Shown here: in pieces, positions 26,303-34,111 of the stretch
Numbering within the stretch: position 1 is the first letter of the stretch
Layout of the letters: each line of letters begins with the position of its first letter
Assembly: GCA_024641475.1 (NCBI GenBank)
Contig: JAHECZ010000004.1
Coordinates: 1-35,918 of the forward strand
Source: Gammaproteobacteria bacterium
GTDB lineage: Bacteria; Pseudomonadota; Gammaproteobacteria; UBA6429; Thiohalophilaceae
DNA length: 35,918 nt
Direction of reading: 5' to 3'
Program-made: the position numbers and the translations under genes
Notes under the pieces: generated by a model
The model's input: only the letters and a program-made list of their open reading frames with translations
The model's database searches: none
What the model was told of the DNA's origin: nothing

Positions 26303-26360
26303 GAAGCGCCTCACGGCGACAACGTTACGCCAGGCTAATAACAACCTGATAAGCTGAGCA

Positions 26361-27326
26361 ATGACAACTGAAACTCTGGTCAAGGTCGAACACTTAAGCC
26401 GCCATTATGGCCCCATTGTCGCGGTTAATTCCATCGCCTTTGAGGTGCGCCGCGGCGAAGTACTGGGATTTTTAGGTCCCAATGGCGCGGGCAAATCCAC
26501 CAGCATGCAAATGCTCACCGGCAATCTGGCACCCAGTGCCGGCCGCGTGGAGATCTGTGGTATCGATTTACTCGACAACCCCAAGCAAGCCAAAGCCCAA
26601 ATCGGTTATCTGCCGGAACAACCCCCGTTATACCGCGAACTCTCGGTCGATGAATACCTGCGCTTTTGCGCCCGTATCAATCGCATCAGCAAAGAGAAAA
26701 TTTCAGCGGCGTTAGCCACCGCCAAAGAACGTTGTGGATTGAAGGACGTCGGCCATCGCCTCATCGGTAATCTTTCCAAAGGCTATCAACAGCGCGTCGG
26801 CATTGCGCAGGCCATCATTCATATGCCAGCCGTGATTGTATTGGACGAACCCACCGTCGGCCTGGACCCGATTCAAATCCGCGAAATCCGCACCTTGATC
26901 CGCGATCTCGGCAAAGAACACGCCGTGATCCTGTCAACACATATTCTGCCGGAAGTACAGATGACGTGCGATCAAGTGCAGATCATTCATCGCGGTCGAC
27001 TGGTGTATAACGATTCCATGAGCAATCTCAATGCGCAAACCCGTGCGACCAGTTTGGTGCTGGGCTTACAAAATCCACCTGCAATACATGAACTGCAAAA
27101 TTTACCGCTAATCCAGCGTGTCGATGATCTCGGTAATAACCGCTGGCGATTGACACACGCTGTCAACCAGCAACCAGGGGCCGAGATTGCACGAATTGCG
27201 GCCGAACGTGGCTGGGGCTTGTGCGAACTGGCACCGGAATTCAAAACCCTGGAACAAGTCTTCGTCGATATCACCTCGGCTGAAGCAACATCCGCTACCG
27301 TTCCGGTCAAGGAGCAAGCCGCATGA
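26361..27326 (+). CDS. ABC transporter ATP-binding protein, GldA-like
   Basis: This 321-residue ATPase has Walker A GPNGAGKST (39-47), the signature LSKGYQQRVGIAQA and Walker B IVLDEPTVGLDP. A C-terminal extension of about 80 residues is typical of exporters of the GldA/NatA/CcmA type. In Bacteroidetes GldA forms a complex with GldF and GldG needed for gliding. Outside that phylum the same trio occurs without gliding and its substrate is unknown. The downstream gene overlaps it (ATGA at 27323-27326). Confidence 0.92.
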   Translation: MTTETLVKVEHLSRHYGPIVAVNSIAFEVRRGEVLGFLGPNGAGKSTSMQMLTGNLAPSAGRVEICGIDLLDNPKQAKAQIGYLPEQPPLYRELSVDEYLRFCARINRISKEKISAALATAKERCGLKDVGHRLIGNLSKGYQQRVGIAQAIIHMPAVIVLDEPTVGLDPIQIREIRTLIRDLGKEHAVILSTHILPEVQMTCDQVQIIHRGRLVYNDSMSNLNAQTRATSLVLGLQNPPAIHELQNLPLIQRVDDLGNNRWRLTHAVNQQPGAEIARIAAERGWGLCELAPEFKTLEQVFVDITSAEATSATVPVKEQAA

Positions 27327-28087
27327 TTTTTACTCTGGCCGCACGCGAATTGCGCAGTTTGTTTCTGTCGCCACTGGCGTGGTCGATCATCGCGGTAGTG
27401 CAGATAATTTTATCGCTGTTATTCATGATTGCCTTACAGGACTTTCTCGTCACCCAACAACCGCGTCTGCACCTGTATTCCATGCCACTGGGGGTCACTG
27501 ATTTTGTGGTAGTGCCACTGTATAACAGTGCCTCAATCGTTTTGATGCTGGTGGTACCCTTGATCACCATGCGCGTGATCAGTGAAGAACGTCGCAGCCG
27601 CTCGCTGGCATTACTTTTCTCGGCACCGTTATCAATGACGGAGATTGTGCTTGGTAAATACCTGGGCGTGGTCGCATTCTTTTTTATTATGACCTTTATC
27701 TACAGTCTGATGCCGATTTCACTCTTACTTGCTGGCAGCATCGATTTGGGATTGTTCTTTAGTATCTTGCTTGGTGCATTGCTGATGGTATGTGCCTTTG
27801 CCGCTATCGGCGTATTCATGTCGAGTCTGACCAATCAGCCCACGATTGCCGCTATCAGTACCTTCGGTGCCTTATTGTTGTTGTGGATTATTAACATGGC
27901 AGGTAACAATCCCGGTGGCGATGATGGTCATTTTAATGTGCTGTCTTACCTGTCGATGTTAACCCATTACGAATCTTTTTCACGCGGTATCATTAATACC
28001 GCCGATGTCGCTTATTACCTGCTGGTGATTATCACCTTCATGGTGTTAAGTGTGCGGCGGCTGGATAGCGATCGCTTACAACGTTAA
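27323..28087 (+). CDS. ABC transporter permease, GldF-like
   Basis: This 254-residue protein has six hydrophobic helices. It begins TLAARELRSLFLSPLAWSII and includes VPLITMRVISEERRSRSLALLFSAPLSMTEIVLGKY, features typical of ABC-2 type permeases of the GldF kind. It forms the membrane channel for the ATPase just upstream, with which it overlaps. The next gene, a GldG-like auxiliary protein, starts 16 bases later. Confidence 0.9.
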   Translation: MIFTLAARELRSLFLSPLAWSIIAVVQIILSLLFMIALQDFLVTQQPRLHLYSMPLGVTDFVVVPLYNSASIVLMLVVPLITMRVISEERRSRSLALLFSAPLSMTEIVLGKYLGVVAFFFIMTFIYSLMPISLLLAGSIDLGLFFSILLGALLMVCAFAAIGVFMSSLTNQPTIAAISTFGALLLLWIINMAGNNPGGDDGHFNVLSYLSMLTHYESFSRGIINTADVAYYLLVIITFMVLSVRRLDSDRLQR

Positions 28088-28103
28088 TTAAACAGTAGCC
28101 CTC

Positions 28104-29498
28104 ATGGAAATCACCAAAAGTTCTCGTCGACAATTACGCCTGCACACACTGGTGTTCGTCATTTTATTTCTGGCGGTGATCGGACTGCTCGCTACTGCCA
28201 CCGTCTTATATAAAGCCGAATTCGACTGGACGGCCACCGGGCGACACACTTTATCCTCCGCCAGTATCAAGGTACTGGAACGAATGCCGGATACCATCAG
28301 TGTCACGGCTTATGCCAGTGGCGGCGAACAAGCACCTGAACATTTGCGGATCCGCGACCTCCTGAAGCGTTATCAGAAACATAAAACCAACATCGAGCTT
28401 AAATTTGTTGATCCGCTCACCAATCCCGACAAGGTGCGTGATCTGGGAATTCAGGTTGAAGGCGAAATGATTGTGCAATACGGCAATCGCAGCGAGCATG
28501 TTAAAAGTTTTGACGAAGCCAGCCTGACCAACAGCCTGCAACGACTGTTACGTGTCGGCGAACGTAAAATCGTTTTCGTTAGCGGTCACGGTGAACGCAA
28601 CCCACAGGGCCGCGCCAATCATGATTACGGCAGCTTCCTGCAAAATCTTGCCGGCAAGGGCATCGCCAGCAAAACCGTTAATCTCGTTCAGGAACACGCC
28701 ATCCCGGCGGACACTGCCGTACTGGTTATCGCCAGCCCGGAATTATCGTATCTCAAGGGTGAGATCAAACTTATCCAGGATTATTTGAATAATGGTGGCA
28801 ATCTGCTGTGGCTGCATGATCCATTGGGCAAGGCTGATTTATCCGAATTAGCAAAAGCCCTCGGCGTCGATTTTCCCGCTGGCATTATTCTGGATTTGGA
28901 TATTCGTCAATTAGGTATCAACGATCCCAGCATCGTCATGGCGGCGGAGTATCCCTCCCACGCGATTACGCAGAACTTCACTTTCCTGAGCTTGTTCCCG
29001 CGTGTTTCCGCCATTACAACGCAAAAAACTGCGGCGTGGCAATACACGGATTTTTTGCGCAGTGTTCCCAATAGCTGGCTCGAAAAAGGCAATTTAAAAT
29101 CCGCTGTCAAATTTGATCCCGGCGTCGATGTGCATGGCCCCATCACCTTTGGTGTTGCCGGTATGCATGAAATAAAATCCACAGCCGCCAAACCCGATGA
29201 AAAGCCCGACACCGACAAAGCTCCAAAAATGCAACGCGTTGTCGTCATTGGTGATGGCGACTTCCTCTCCAATGCCTTTCTCGGTAATCAGGGTAACCAG
29301 CAATTGGGTGAGAACATTATTAATTGGCTGGCACAAGATGATAATTTTATCGATATCCCGCCGACCACCGCCCCCGGTACAAAATTGAGTTTATCGGAAA
29401 CCTCCTGGGCATTACTGGGTGGCTTCTTCTTCCTGGTGTTGCCTGCGATCTTAATTGGTATTGGACTATTCATCTGGTTACGCCGCCGTAAACGTTAA
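28104..29498 (+). CDS. GldG-like ABC-type auxiliary protein (ABC_transp_aux)
   Basis: This 464-residue protein has one transmembrane helix at each end: residues about 13-35, and about 435-458 followed by RLRRRKR-like basic residues. Between them lies a large extracytoplasmic domain. It includes TATGRHTLSSASIKVLERMPD, KRYQKHKTNIELKFVDP and VVIGDGDFLSNAFLGNQGN, all typical of the GldG/ABC_transp_aux family. The domain is thought to work with the GldF permease, but its ligand is not known. It starts 16 bases after the permease gene and is followed two bases later by the DUF4340 gene. Confidence 0.88.
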   Translation: MEITKSSRRQLRLHTLVFVILFLAVIGLLATATVLYKAEFDWTATGRHTLSSASIKVLERMPDTISVTAYASGGEQAPEHLRIRDLLKRYQKHKTNIELKFVDPLTNPDKVRDLGIQVEGEMIVQYGNRSEHVKSFDEASLTNSLQRLLRVGERKIVFVSGHGERNPQGRANHDYGSFLQNLAGKGIASKTVNLVQEHAIPADTAVLVIASPELSYLKGEIKLIQDYLNNGGNLLWLHDPLGKADLSELAKALGVDFPAGIILDLDIRQLGINDPSIVMAAEYPSHAITQNFTFLSLFPRVSAITTQKTAAWQYTDFLRSVPNSWLEKGNLKSAVKFDPGVDVHGPITFGVAGMHEIKSTAAKPDEKPDTDKAPKMQRVVVIGDGDFLSNAFLGNQGNQQLGENIINWLAQDDNFIDIPPTTAPGTKLSLSETSWALLGGFFFLVLPAILIGIGLFIWLRRRKR

Positions 29499-29500
29499 GC

Positions 29501-30412
29501 ATGAAACTCACACCGCGTGCAATATTGAATCTGGGCCTGTTGATCGCGGCGGGTTCCCTGGGCTTGTTGGTGGTGTTACAACCCGGCAAGCAACCGCCAC
29601 CGAAACAAACCGTTTCCAGTATCGATAAGAAAACCATCACCCATATTCAGATACATCGCGACAAACAGGATGATGTCATTCTGGAAAAACGCGGTAGTGA
29701 CTGGTACATGACGGCGCCGTATCAGTACCCGGCCAATGATTATAAAGTCGAAAGTCTGCTGCAATTACCCGGCGCGACTTCCATTGCGCATTATGATCTG
29801 GCGCAAATGGATTTGAGCAAATATGGTCTGGACAAACCCCGTGGCAGTATTACCTTCAATCATGATCAGACATTTTATTTCGGCAGCAGTGAACCTATGC
29901 AGGCGCGACGTTATTTGCGTTTTCAAAATACATTGCACCTGATTACCGATCTGTTCATGTACCAGATTGCCGTGACACCCAACAGTTTTCTTGATCATGC
30001 TATCGTACCGGGTAATAAAACCTTCACCAAACTGGAAATCCCCAAGCTCACCGCTGAACTCAAAGATAGCAAATGGACATTAACGCCGGCACCTAAAGAT
30101 TATACCAGCGATCAGATTACCGCACTGCTGGACGGCTGGCGCTACGCTCAGGCAATTGCAGTGGATCATTACGATGGCAAACCGGCACCTGTCACCGTCC
30201 GGATTTATCGCAGTGGCGAGCCAAAACCCATGGAATTTGCCAGCCGTGTCACGGATAAGGATCTGATTCTGATCCGCAATGACTTGAAATTACAGTTCAC
30301 GCTCAGCCTGGATAAGCGCAAGGATTTATTGGCGTTGCCGCCCAGGATTGACGTACCGGAAAAGGCTACCGACAAAATCTCAGACAAGCCATCGCCATCT
30401 ACCGAAAAATAA
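29501..30412 (+). CDS. DUF4340 domain protein, membrane-anchored
   Basis: This 303-residue protein has an N-terminal hydrophobic segment (about residues 8-26) followed by a beta-rich extracytoplasmic region. Characteristic parts are ITHIQIHRDKQDDVILEKRG, DWYMTAP, and LDKPRGSITFNHDQTFYFGSS, which fit DUF4340. These proteins are found beside GldG-like auxiliary proteins and are presumed to be part of the same envelope complex; their activity is unknown. The last 25 residues are low complexity with Lys, Pro, Ser and Asp. mutM begins 14 bases after the stop. Confidence 0.85.
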   Translation: MKLTPRAILNLGLLIAAGSLGLLVVLQPGKQPPPKQTVSSIDKKTITHIQIHRDKQDDVILEKRGSDWYMTAPYQYPANDYKVESLLQLPGATSIAHYDLAQMDLSKYGLDKPRGSITFNHDQTFYFGSSEPMQARRYLRFQNTLHLITDLFMYQIAVTPNSFLDHAIVPGNKTFTKLEIPKLTAELKDSKWTLTPAPKDYTSDQITALLDGWRYAQAIAVDHYDGKPAPVTVRIYRSGEPKPMEFASRVTDKDLILIRNDLKLQFTLSLDKRKDLLALPPRIDVPEKATDKISDKPSPSTEK

Positions 30413-30426
30413 GCTAGCGTACCGGC

Positions 30427-31242
30427 ATGCCGGAATTACCTGAAGTCGAAACCACCCGCCGCGGTATTGCGCCGCATGTGATTGGGCAGCGTATTACCGC
30501 TGTTATCGTCCGTGAACGTCGCCTGCGTTGGCCGGTCGATCGCAACCTGCCCAAACTACTTCAAGATCAATGTATAACCGCAGTGGATCGACGCGGCAAA
30601 TATTTATTATTATGCATGCCAGCCGGCACACTGATTATTCATTTGGGTATGTCAGGCAACCTGCGGTTGGTCGGTGCCGATACTCCAGTCAAGAAACACG
30701 ATCATCTGGATATTGTTCTGGATAATAACAAGATCCTGCGCTATCACGATCCGCGTCGCTTCGGCTGCGTGTTGTTTACCAGTGAACCAGTTAATGCACA
30801 TTTTTTGCTGAAAGAGTTAGGTGTCGAGCCACTGGAGCGTGGTTTCACCGGTAACTATCTGTTTGAACAATCCCGTCGGCGCAGCCTTGCGGTAAAATTA
30901 TTTATCATGAACAGTCACATCGTGGTGGGTGTCGGCAATATCTACGCCAGTGAAGCATTATTTCTCGCCGGTATTCATCCCAAACGCGCCGCCGGCAAGA
31001 TCACACTGGAACGCTATACCACACTGGTGAAAGCGATCAAACACGTTCTGCGCGCATCGATCAAACAAGGCGGAACAACCTTGCGCGATTTTGTGAATGG
31101 CGATGGCCAACCCGGTTACTTTGCCCAGCAATTGCGTGTTTACGGACGAGCAGGCGAGCCCTGCGGAAAGTGTCATCAGCCTGTTCGGCACATCGTGCTT
31201 GGACAACGAGCAACCTATTATTGTCCACACTGCCAGACCTAA
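30427..31242 (+). CDS. mutM: Formamidopyrimidine-DNA glycosylase
   Basis: This 271-residue bifunctional DNA glycosylase/lyase removes 8-oxoguanine and formamidopyrimidines. The catalytic proline and glutamate are at the N-terminus ([11 protein letters not shown]2 after Met removal, E3). The GRRKYLL-type lysine region reads RRGKYLLL here. The C-terminal zinc finger is C-x2-C-x16-C-x2-C, ending in CPHC. It is the last gene of the run starting at the Gld-type ABC genes, so it may share their promoter, and it is followed by a strong hairpin terminator. Confidence 0.97.
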   Translation: MPELPEVETTRRGIAPHVIGQRITAVIVRERRLRWPVDRNLPKLLQDQCITAVDRRGKYLLLCMPAGTLIIHLGMSGNLRLVGADTPVKKHDHLDIVLDNNKILRYHDPRRFGCVLFTSEPVNAHFLLKELGVEPLERGFTGNYLFEQSRRRSLAVKLFIMNSHIVVGVGNIYASEALFLAGIHPKRAAGKITLERYTTLVKAIKHVLRASIKQGGTTLRDFVNGDGQPGYFAQQLRVYGRAGEPCGKCHQPVRHIVLGQRATYYCPHCQT

Positions 31243-31307
31243 GTATATTAATTGGTACGACCTCTGCTAAGTAATATATTTACCCATATTCCGTACCATT
31301 AACTCCT

Positions 31308-31342
31308 GGCGCACTATATTCAATAGTGCGCCGGCTTTATTT
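31308..31342 (+). terminator. Intrinsic terminator downstream of mutM
   Basis: GGCGCACTAT (31308-31317) and ATAGTGCGCC (31323-31332) form a perfect 10-pair stem with an ATTCA loop. A T-rich tract (GGCTTTATTTATTTT) follows. The remaining sequence up to the dsrE2-like gene shows nothing I could identify. Confidence 0.85.
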
Positions 31343-31417
31343 ATTTTACTAACCACCACGACGGGAATACAGCAGACTCGCATTCGCGCTTAACTTACGA
31401 TGACGGCGCTCCGCGTA

Positions 31418-31987
31418 TCAGGAAATAAAATACGCCGTACGTGCGTGCAACGCGGTATCATACATCGCGGCGACACCACAGATATCCACGGGCACCGCCC
31501 ATTCGTCCACATCGAAACCCATGATGGCCAGAGATGGCGAGCAGACCTGGAATTTAATGCCTAATTCCACCGCCAGATCGATCTGCTCTTCCAACGGCGA
31601 CATTGCCCCCTTCATCATGTAATTAAATAATTTTCGTCCGATACCGCCGAAGGACATCCGTGACGGTGCGAGATCCTTGCTACTACCGGGTAACATCAGA
31701 TTGACCATCTTGTGCAAGAATTTCTTGCCCTTGAGTTTTCTGCCCTTCTTGATCACAGTGCAGCCCCAGAAGGTGAAGAACATTGTCACTTCCATGCCCA
31801 TCGCTGCCGCACCGTTCGCCATAAAAAATGCGGCCATGGCTTTATCGAAATCACCGGAGAGCAGAATGATCGACACCTTATTTTCCGGTACACGATCCCG
31901 CATCCCGGCAAGCTCGTCTTCGAGTGCGCGTATACGGCTCTCCATGTCAGTTGGCGCAGCATGAATTACATTAGGTATGGCATTCAT
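31418..31987 (-). CDS. DsrE2-like (DsrE/DsrF/DrsH family) protein
   Basis: This protein of about 190 residues has a DsrE-like alpha/beta fold, with KVSIILLSGDFDKAMAAFF near the start of the domain. It has cysteines in FWGCTVI, FQVCSPS and DICGVAAM, characteristic of the DsrE2 subgroup. DsrE-family proteins relay sulfane sulfur in sulfur-oxidising bacteria, and DsrE2 often accompanies TusA and rhodanese genes, none of which lie next to it here. The frame opens at 31993, but AGGAG is directly adjacent to that ATG. The ATG two codons later, at 31987, has proper spacing, so I chose it. The gene is divergent from a MarR regulator. Confidence 0.85.
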   Translation of the reverse strand: MNAIPNVIHAAPTDMESRIRALEDELAGMRDRVPENKVSIILLSGDFDKAMAAFFMANGAAAMGMEVTMFFTFWGCTVIKKGRKLKGKKFLHKMVNLMLPGSSKDLAPSRMSFGGIGRKLFNYMMKGAMSPLEEQIDLAVELGIKFQVCSPSLAIMGFDVDEWAVPVDICGVAAMYDTALHARTAYFIS

Positions 31988-32082
31988 ATTCATCTCCTTT
32001 TTCGTGGCGACATATCACTCGTTGCACTGTTTTCAAAAACAAACAACTACTCTTGATAATTAAAGTAGAGAATATGCAGTAT

Positions 32083-32093
32083 TTATCTGATAA
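32083..32093. promoter_or_regulatory. Palindrome 1 in dsrE2-marR intergenic region
   Basis: TTATC-T-GATAA is a perfect five-base inverted repeat in the 161-base AT-rich region between the divergent genes. It is a candidate operator for the MarR-type protein and lies towards the middle of the region. Confidence 0.4.
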
Positions 32094-32109
32094 TAAACTT
32101 AAATGATGT

Positions 32110-32139
32110 TTGTTAGCCTGACTAACTAGTTTGTATTAG
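32110..32139 (+). promoter_or_regulatory. Candidate marR promoter with embedded palindrome
   Basis: TTGTTA (32110-32115) and TATTAG (32134-32139) are 18 bases apart. Between and across them lies GTTAG-CCTGA-CTAAC (32112-32126), a perfect five-base inverted repeat overlapping AACTAGTT (32124-32131). An operator inside the promoter would suit autorepression by MarR. Confidence 0.4.
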
Positions 32140-32154
32140 TGAGTGTAATCACCC

Positions 32155-32571
32155 ATGAGTGAACTGGACGCATTCTTTCTGCTGGACGCGATGCAAAAGT
32201 TTGAAGCGCGACTGAATCTCGCATTAATGTATTTTGGTTTACGCCTGCCACAATATCGAGTGATGGACGTACTGGATAAATCAGGAAAAATAACCGTATC
32301 GGATCTGAGCCGCAATATGCACGTCACCCGCGCCACGATGAGCGTATTGATCGCAAAATTGCAAAAATCGGGATTAATTGAAAGTTTCGACAACCGTCTG
32401 GACAAACGTTCTTTCTATGTCAAATTAACCGAGGCGGGTCAAACCAAGTTTCGCGGTGCCGAGGCGGCGGTCAATCTGGTAAAACAAAATCTCGGTCAAT
32501 CGCTTTCCCCTGAAACGGTAGAAGCACTCAATGAATTTTCGCGCCATGTTAGCCGCAGCCGTCTTGATTGA
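32155..32571 (+). CDS. MarR family transcriptional regulator
   Basis: This 138-residue protein has the MarR winged helix-turn-helix arrangement. It includes LRLPQYRVMDVLDKSG, then VSDLSRNMHVTRATMSVLIAKLQKSGLI (recognition helix) and the wing DNRLDKRSFYVKLTEAG. MarR proteins usually repress a divergent or adjacent gene and are released by small ligands or oxidation. There is no cysteine in this sequence, arguing against thiol-based sensing. The divergent dsrE2-like gene is the obvious target. It ends 80 bases before the convergent FKBP gene, with a shared terminator. Confidence 0.9.
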   Translation: MSELDAFFLLDAMQKFEARLNLALMYFGLRLPQYRVMDVLDKSGKITVSDLSRNMHVTRATMSVLIAKLQKSGLIESFDNRLDKRSFYVKLTEAGQTKFRGAEAAVNLVKQNLGQSLSPETVEALNEFSRHVSRSRLD

Positions 32572-32592
32572 GCACAGTGATGCCCCATCAAT

Positions 32593-32625
32593 AAAAAAGG
32601 CCGTCACTCGGTGACGGCCCTTCTT
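32593..32625. terminator. Bidirectional terminator between marR and the FKBP gene
   Basis: GGCCGTCAC (32599-32607) pairs with GTGACGGCC (32611-32619) around a TCG loop. A run of six A precedes it and a CTTCTTT tract follows, so it can end transcription from either side. Confidence 0.9.
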
Positions 32626-32650
32626 TATCGAGACTTGAACAGCGACAATG

Positions 32651-33346
32651 TTACTTCTTGGCAGAGGGTTCACCAATCGACATCAATTCAACTTCAAAGA
32701 TCAATGTAGAGTTGGGTCCAATCGTGCCGCCGGCACCGCGTTCGCCGTAAGCGAGATTCGATGGAATATACAACATATATTTCGAGCCGACGCTCATCAG
32801 TTGCAGCGCTTCGGTCCAGCCTGGAATCACACCCTTGACCGGGAAAGTTGCTGGCTGACCACGTTTGTATGAACTGTCGAACTCGGTGCCATCAATCAGC
32901 GTACCACGATAGTTCACGGTCACAGTGTCATCGGCAGTTGGTTTTTTACCGGTACCTGCGGTCATAACCTTGTACTGCAACCCACTGGCCGTCGTAGTCA
33001 CACCTTTTTCGGTTTTATTCTTGGCCAGGAAGGCATCACCGGCTTTTTTATTACGATCAGGAACAATCTTGGCTGCCGCCATTTTTTGTGCCTGGAAGCG
33101 TTCGGTGATCTCTTTTTCTGGCAAAGCAGGCTTGGCATCGGTAACTGCGTCTTTCATGCCACGCGCCATCGCGTCGCCATCGACATCACCAATCTGGCGC
33201 TTGAGGGCACGACCAACATCATAACCAACACTGTAACTGTTTTTCTGTAAATCGGTCTTGAGTTCGGCCTTGCCTGCGGCGTACAGCGGCAAACTCGCGC
33301 TTGCCAGGACAGAGGTAACCAGGATGAAGAGGGCACGGTGTTTCAT
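32651..33346 (-). CDS. FKBP-type peptidyl-prolyl isomerase, periplasmic (FkpA/Mip-like)
   Basis: This 231-residue protein has a Sec signal peptide (hydrophobic 6-20, likely cut after LYAAGKA). An N-terminal dimerisation domain (about 24-115) begins with KNSYSVGYDVGRALKRQ, followed by a linker helix. The C-terminal FKBP domain (about 125-225) carries YRGTLIDGTEFDSS and the GWTEAL and YGERGAGG active-site segments. FkpA and Mip proteins speed proline isomerisation and act as chaperones for exported proteins, including outer membrane proteins. Its ribosome site lies in a hairpin (see 33354-33371). The gene is convergent with marR. Confidence 0.92.
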   Translation of the reverse strand: MKHRALFILVTSVLASASLPLYAAGKAELKTDLQKNSYSVGYDVGRALKRQIGDVDGDAMARGMKDAVTDAKPALPEKEITERFQAQKMAAAKIVPDRNKKAGDAFLAKNKTEKGVTTTASGLQYKVMTAGTGKKPTADDTVTVNYRGTLIDGTEFDSSYKRGQPATFPVKGVIPGWTEALQLMSVGSKYMLYIPSNLAYGERGAGGTIGPNSTLIFEVELMSIGEPSAKK

Positions 33347-33353
33347 TGTTTTT

Positions 33354-33371
33354 CCTTGTGAATGGACAAGG
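33354..33371 (-). promoter_or_regulatory. Hairpin sequestering the ribosome site of the FKBP gene
   Basis: On the minus strand CCTTGT (plus 33366-33371) pairs with ACAAGG (33354-33359) over a six-base loop. The second arm holds most of the AAGGA ribosome site, which stands about six bases before the ATG. The stem is short (three GC and three AU pairs), so it would be easily melted. Confidence 0.45.
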
Positions 33372-33479
33372 CGCTAGTTTACCTTTTTTTCCTGTCACAA
33401 AGTATTCAGGCGATCACGTTGCAGCCTTAAATTATTCTTATGATGCAAGCCGCCAACATCCGTGTTAGCCGCTGGATGA

Positions 33480-33929
33480 TTAGGCTACCTGCTTCTTGGC
33501 GCGCCGACGCCGCTTCCTGGGCTGTGCGGCTTTCTCTGCGGCTTTGACACCGTCAGCCATACTCTTTTCGACTACCTGAAAGACCTTATGTGCAGCCCTG
33601 GCAGTGATATGTGAGTTGCGCGCCATCTTCATGGCTTCACGCGCGATGGCTAATTCGGTCTGCACCAGCTTGCGGGCGTTGCTGGCAACCACTTTGACTT
33701 GCCTGGCTTTGGCTTTTTGCACGCGCTTGAGCGCTTTGGCAGCGCGCACCTGCATGCGACTTACTTTTTTAGAAGCCGCTGCGAGATTTTTCTCGGCCGC
33801 AGTAACCGCTTTATGAGTGGTCTTGCCCCAGCCGGAAAATGCCTGCATCGCGCTGGTTTGTGCCGATGAGATCGCTTTCAATACGGAGGCGGCGTGTGCC
33901 GCCGCAGAAGGTTTGTTTTTTACCGCCAT
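33480..33929 (-). CDS. Lysine/alanine-rich histone H1-like protein
   Basis: This 149-residue protein has about 35 Lys plus Arg against about six Asp plus Glu, and alanine forms roughly a quarter of it. Most of it should be helical with AxxKA-type spacing, and it ends in a cluster PRKRRRRAKKQVA. Such proteins resemble eukaryotic histone H1 tails and bacterial H1-like or PhaF-type proteins. A DNA- or granule-binding role is likely but unproven. No signal peptide is present, so it is cytoplasmic. It has an extended -10 promoter and a GAGGA ribosome site. No polyhydroxyalkanoate gene lies nearby to support the phasin alternative. Confidence 0.75.
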   Translation of the reverse strand: MAVKNKPSAAAHAASVLKAISSAQTSAMQAFSGWGKTTHKAVTAAEKNLAAASKKVSRMQVRAAKALKRVQKAKARQVKVVASNARKLVQTELAIAREAMKMARNSHITARAAHKVFQVVEKSMADGVKAAEKAAQPRKRRRRAKKQVA

Positions 33930-33960
33930 AATATTTATTCCTCAAGAGTTTGTAGTATGA

Positions 33961-33969
33961 ACTATAGCA
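33961..33969 (-). promoter_or_regulatory. Extended -10 promoter of the H1-like gene
   Basis: The minus strand reads TGCTATAGT (plus 33961-33969), an extended -10 element, with only a weak -35 upstream. A palindrome, CGCAAATTGCG, lies further upstream at 33995-34005, and a long AT-rich tract at about 34025-34065. Confidence 0.5.
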
Positions 33970-34111
33970 CACACCACACTGATTCACAGACGAACGCAAA
34001 TTGCGCGACGAACCATCTGCAGAAAGCAATTATTTCCATATTAAAATATATTTTTCTAATTCGATTCTCTCTCACCAGTGCGTTCAGCCATCATTACTTC
34101 TTCCATTTTTG

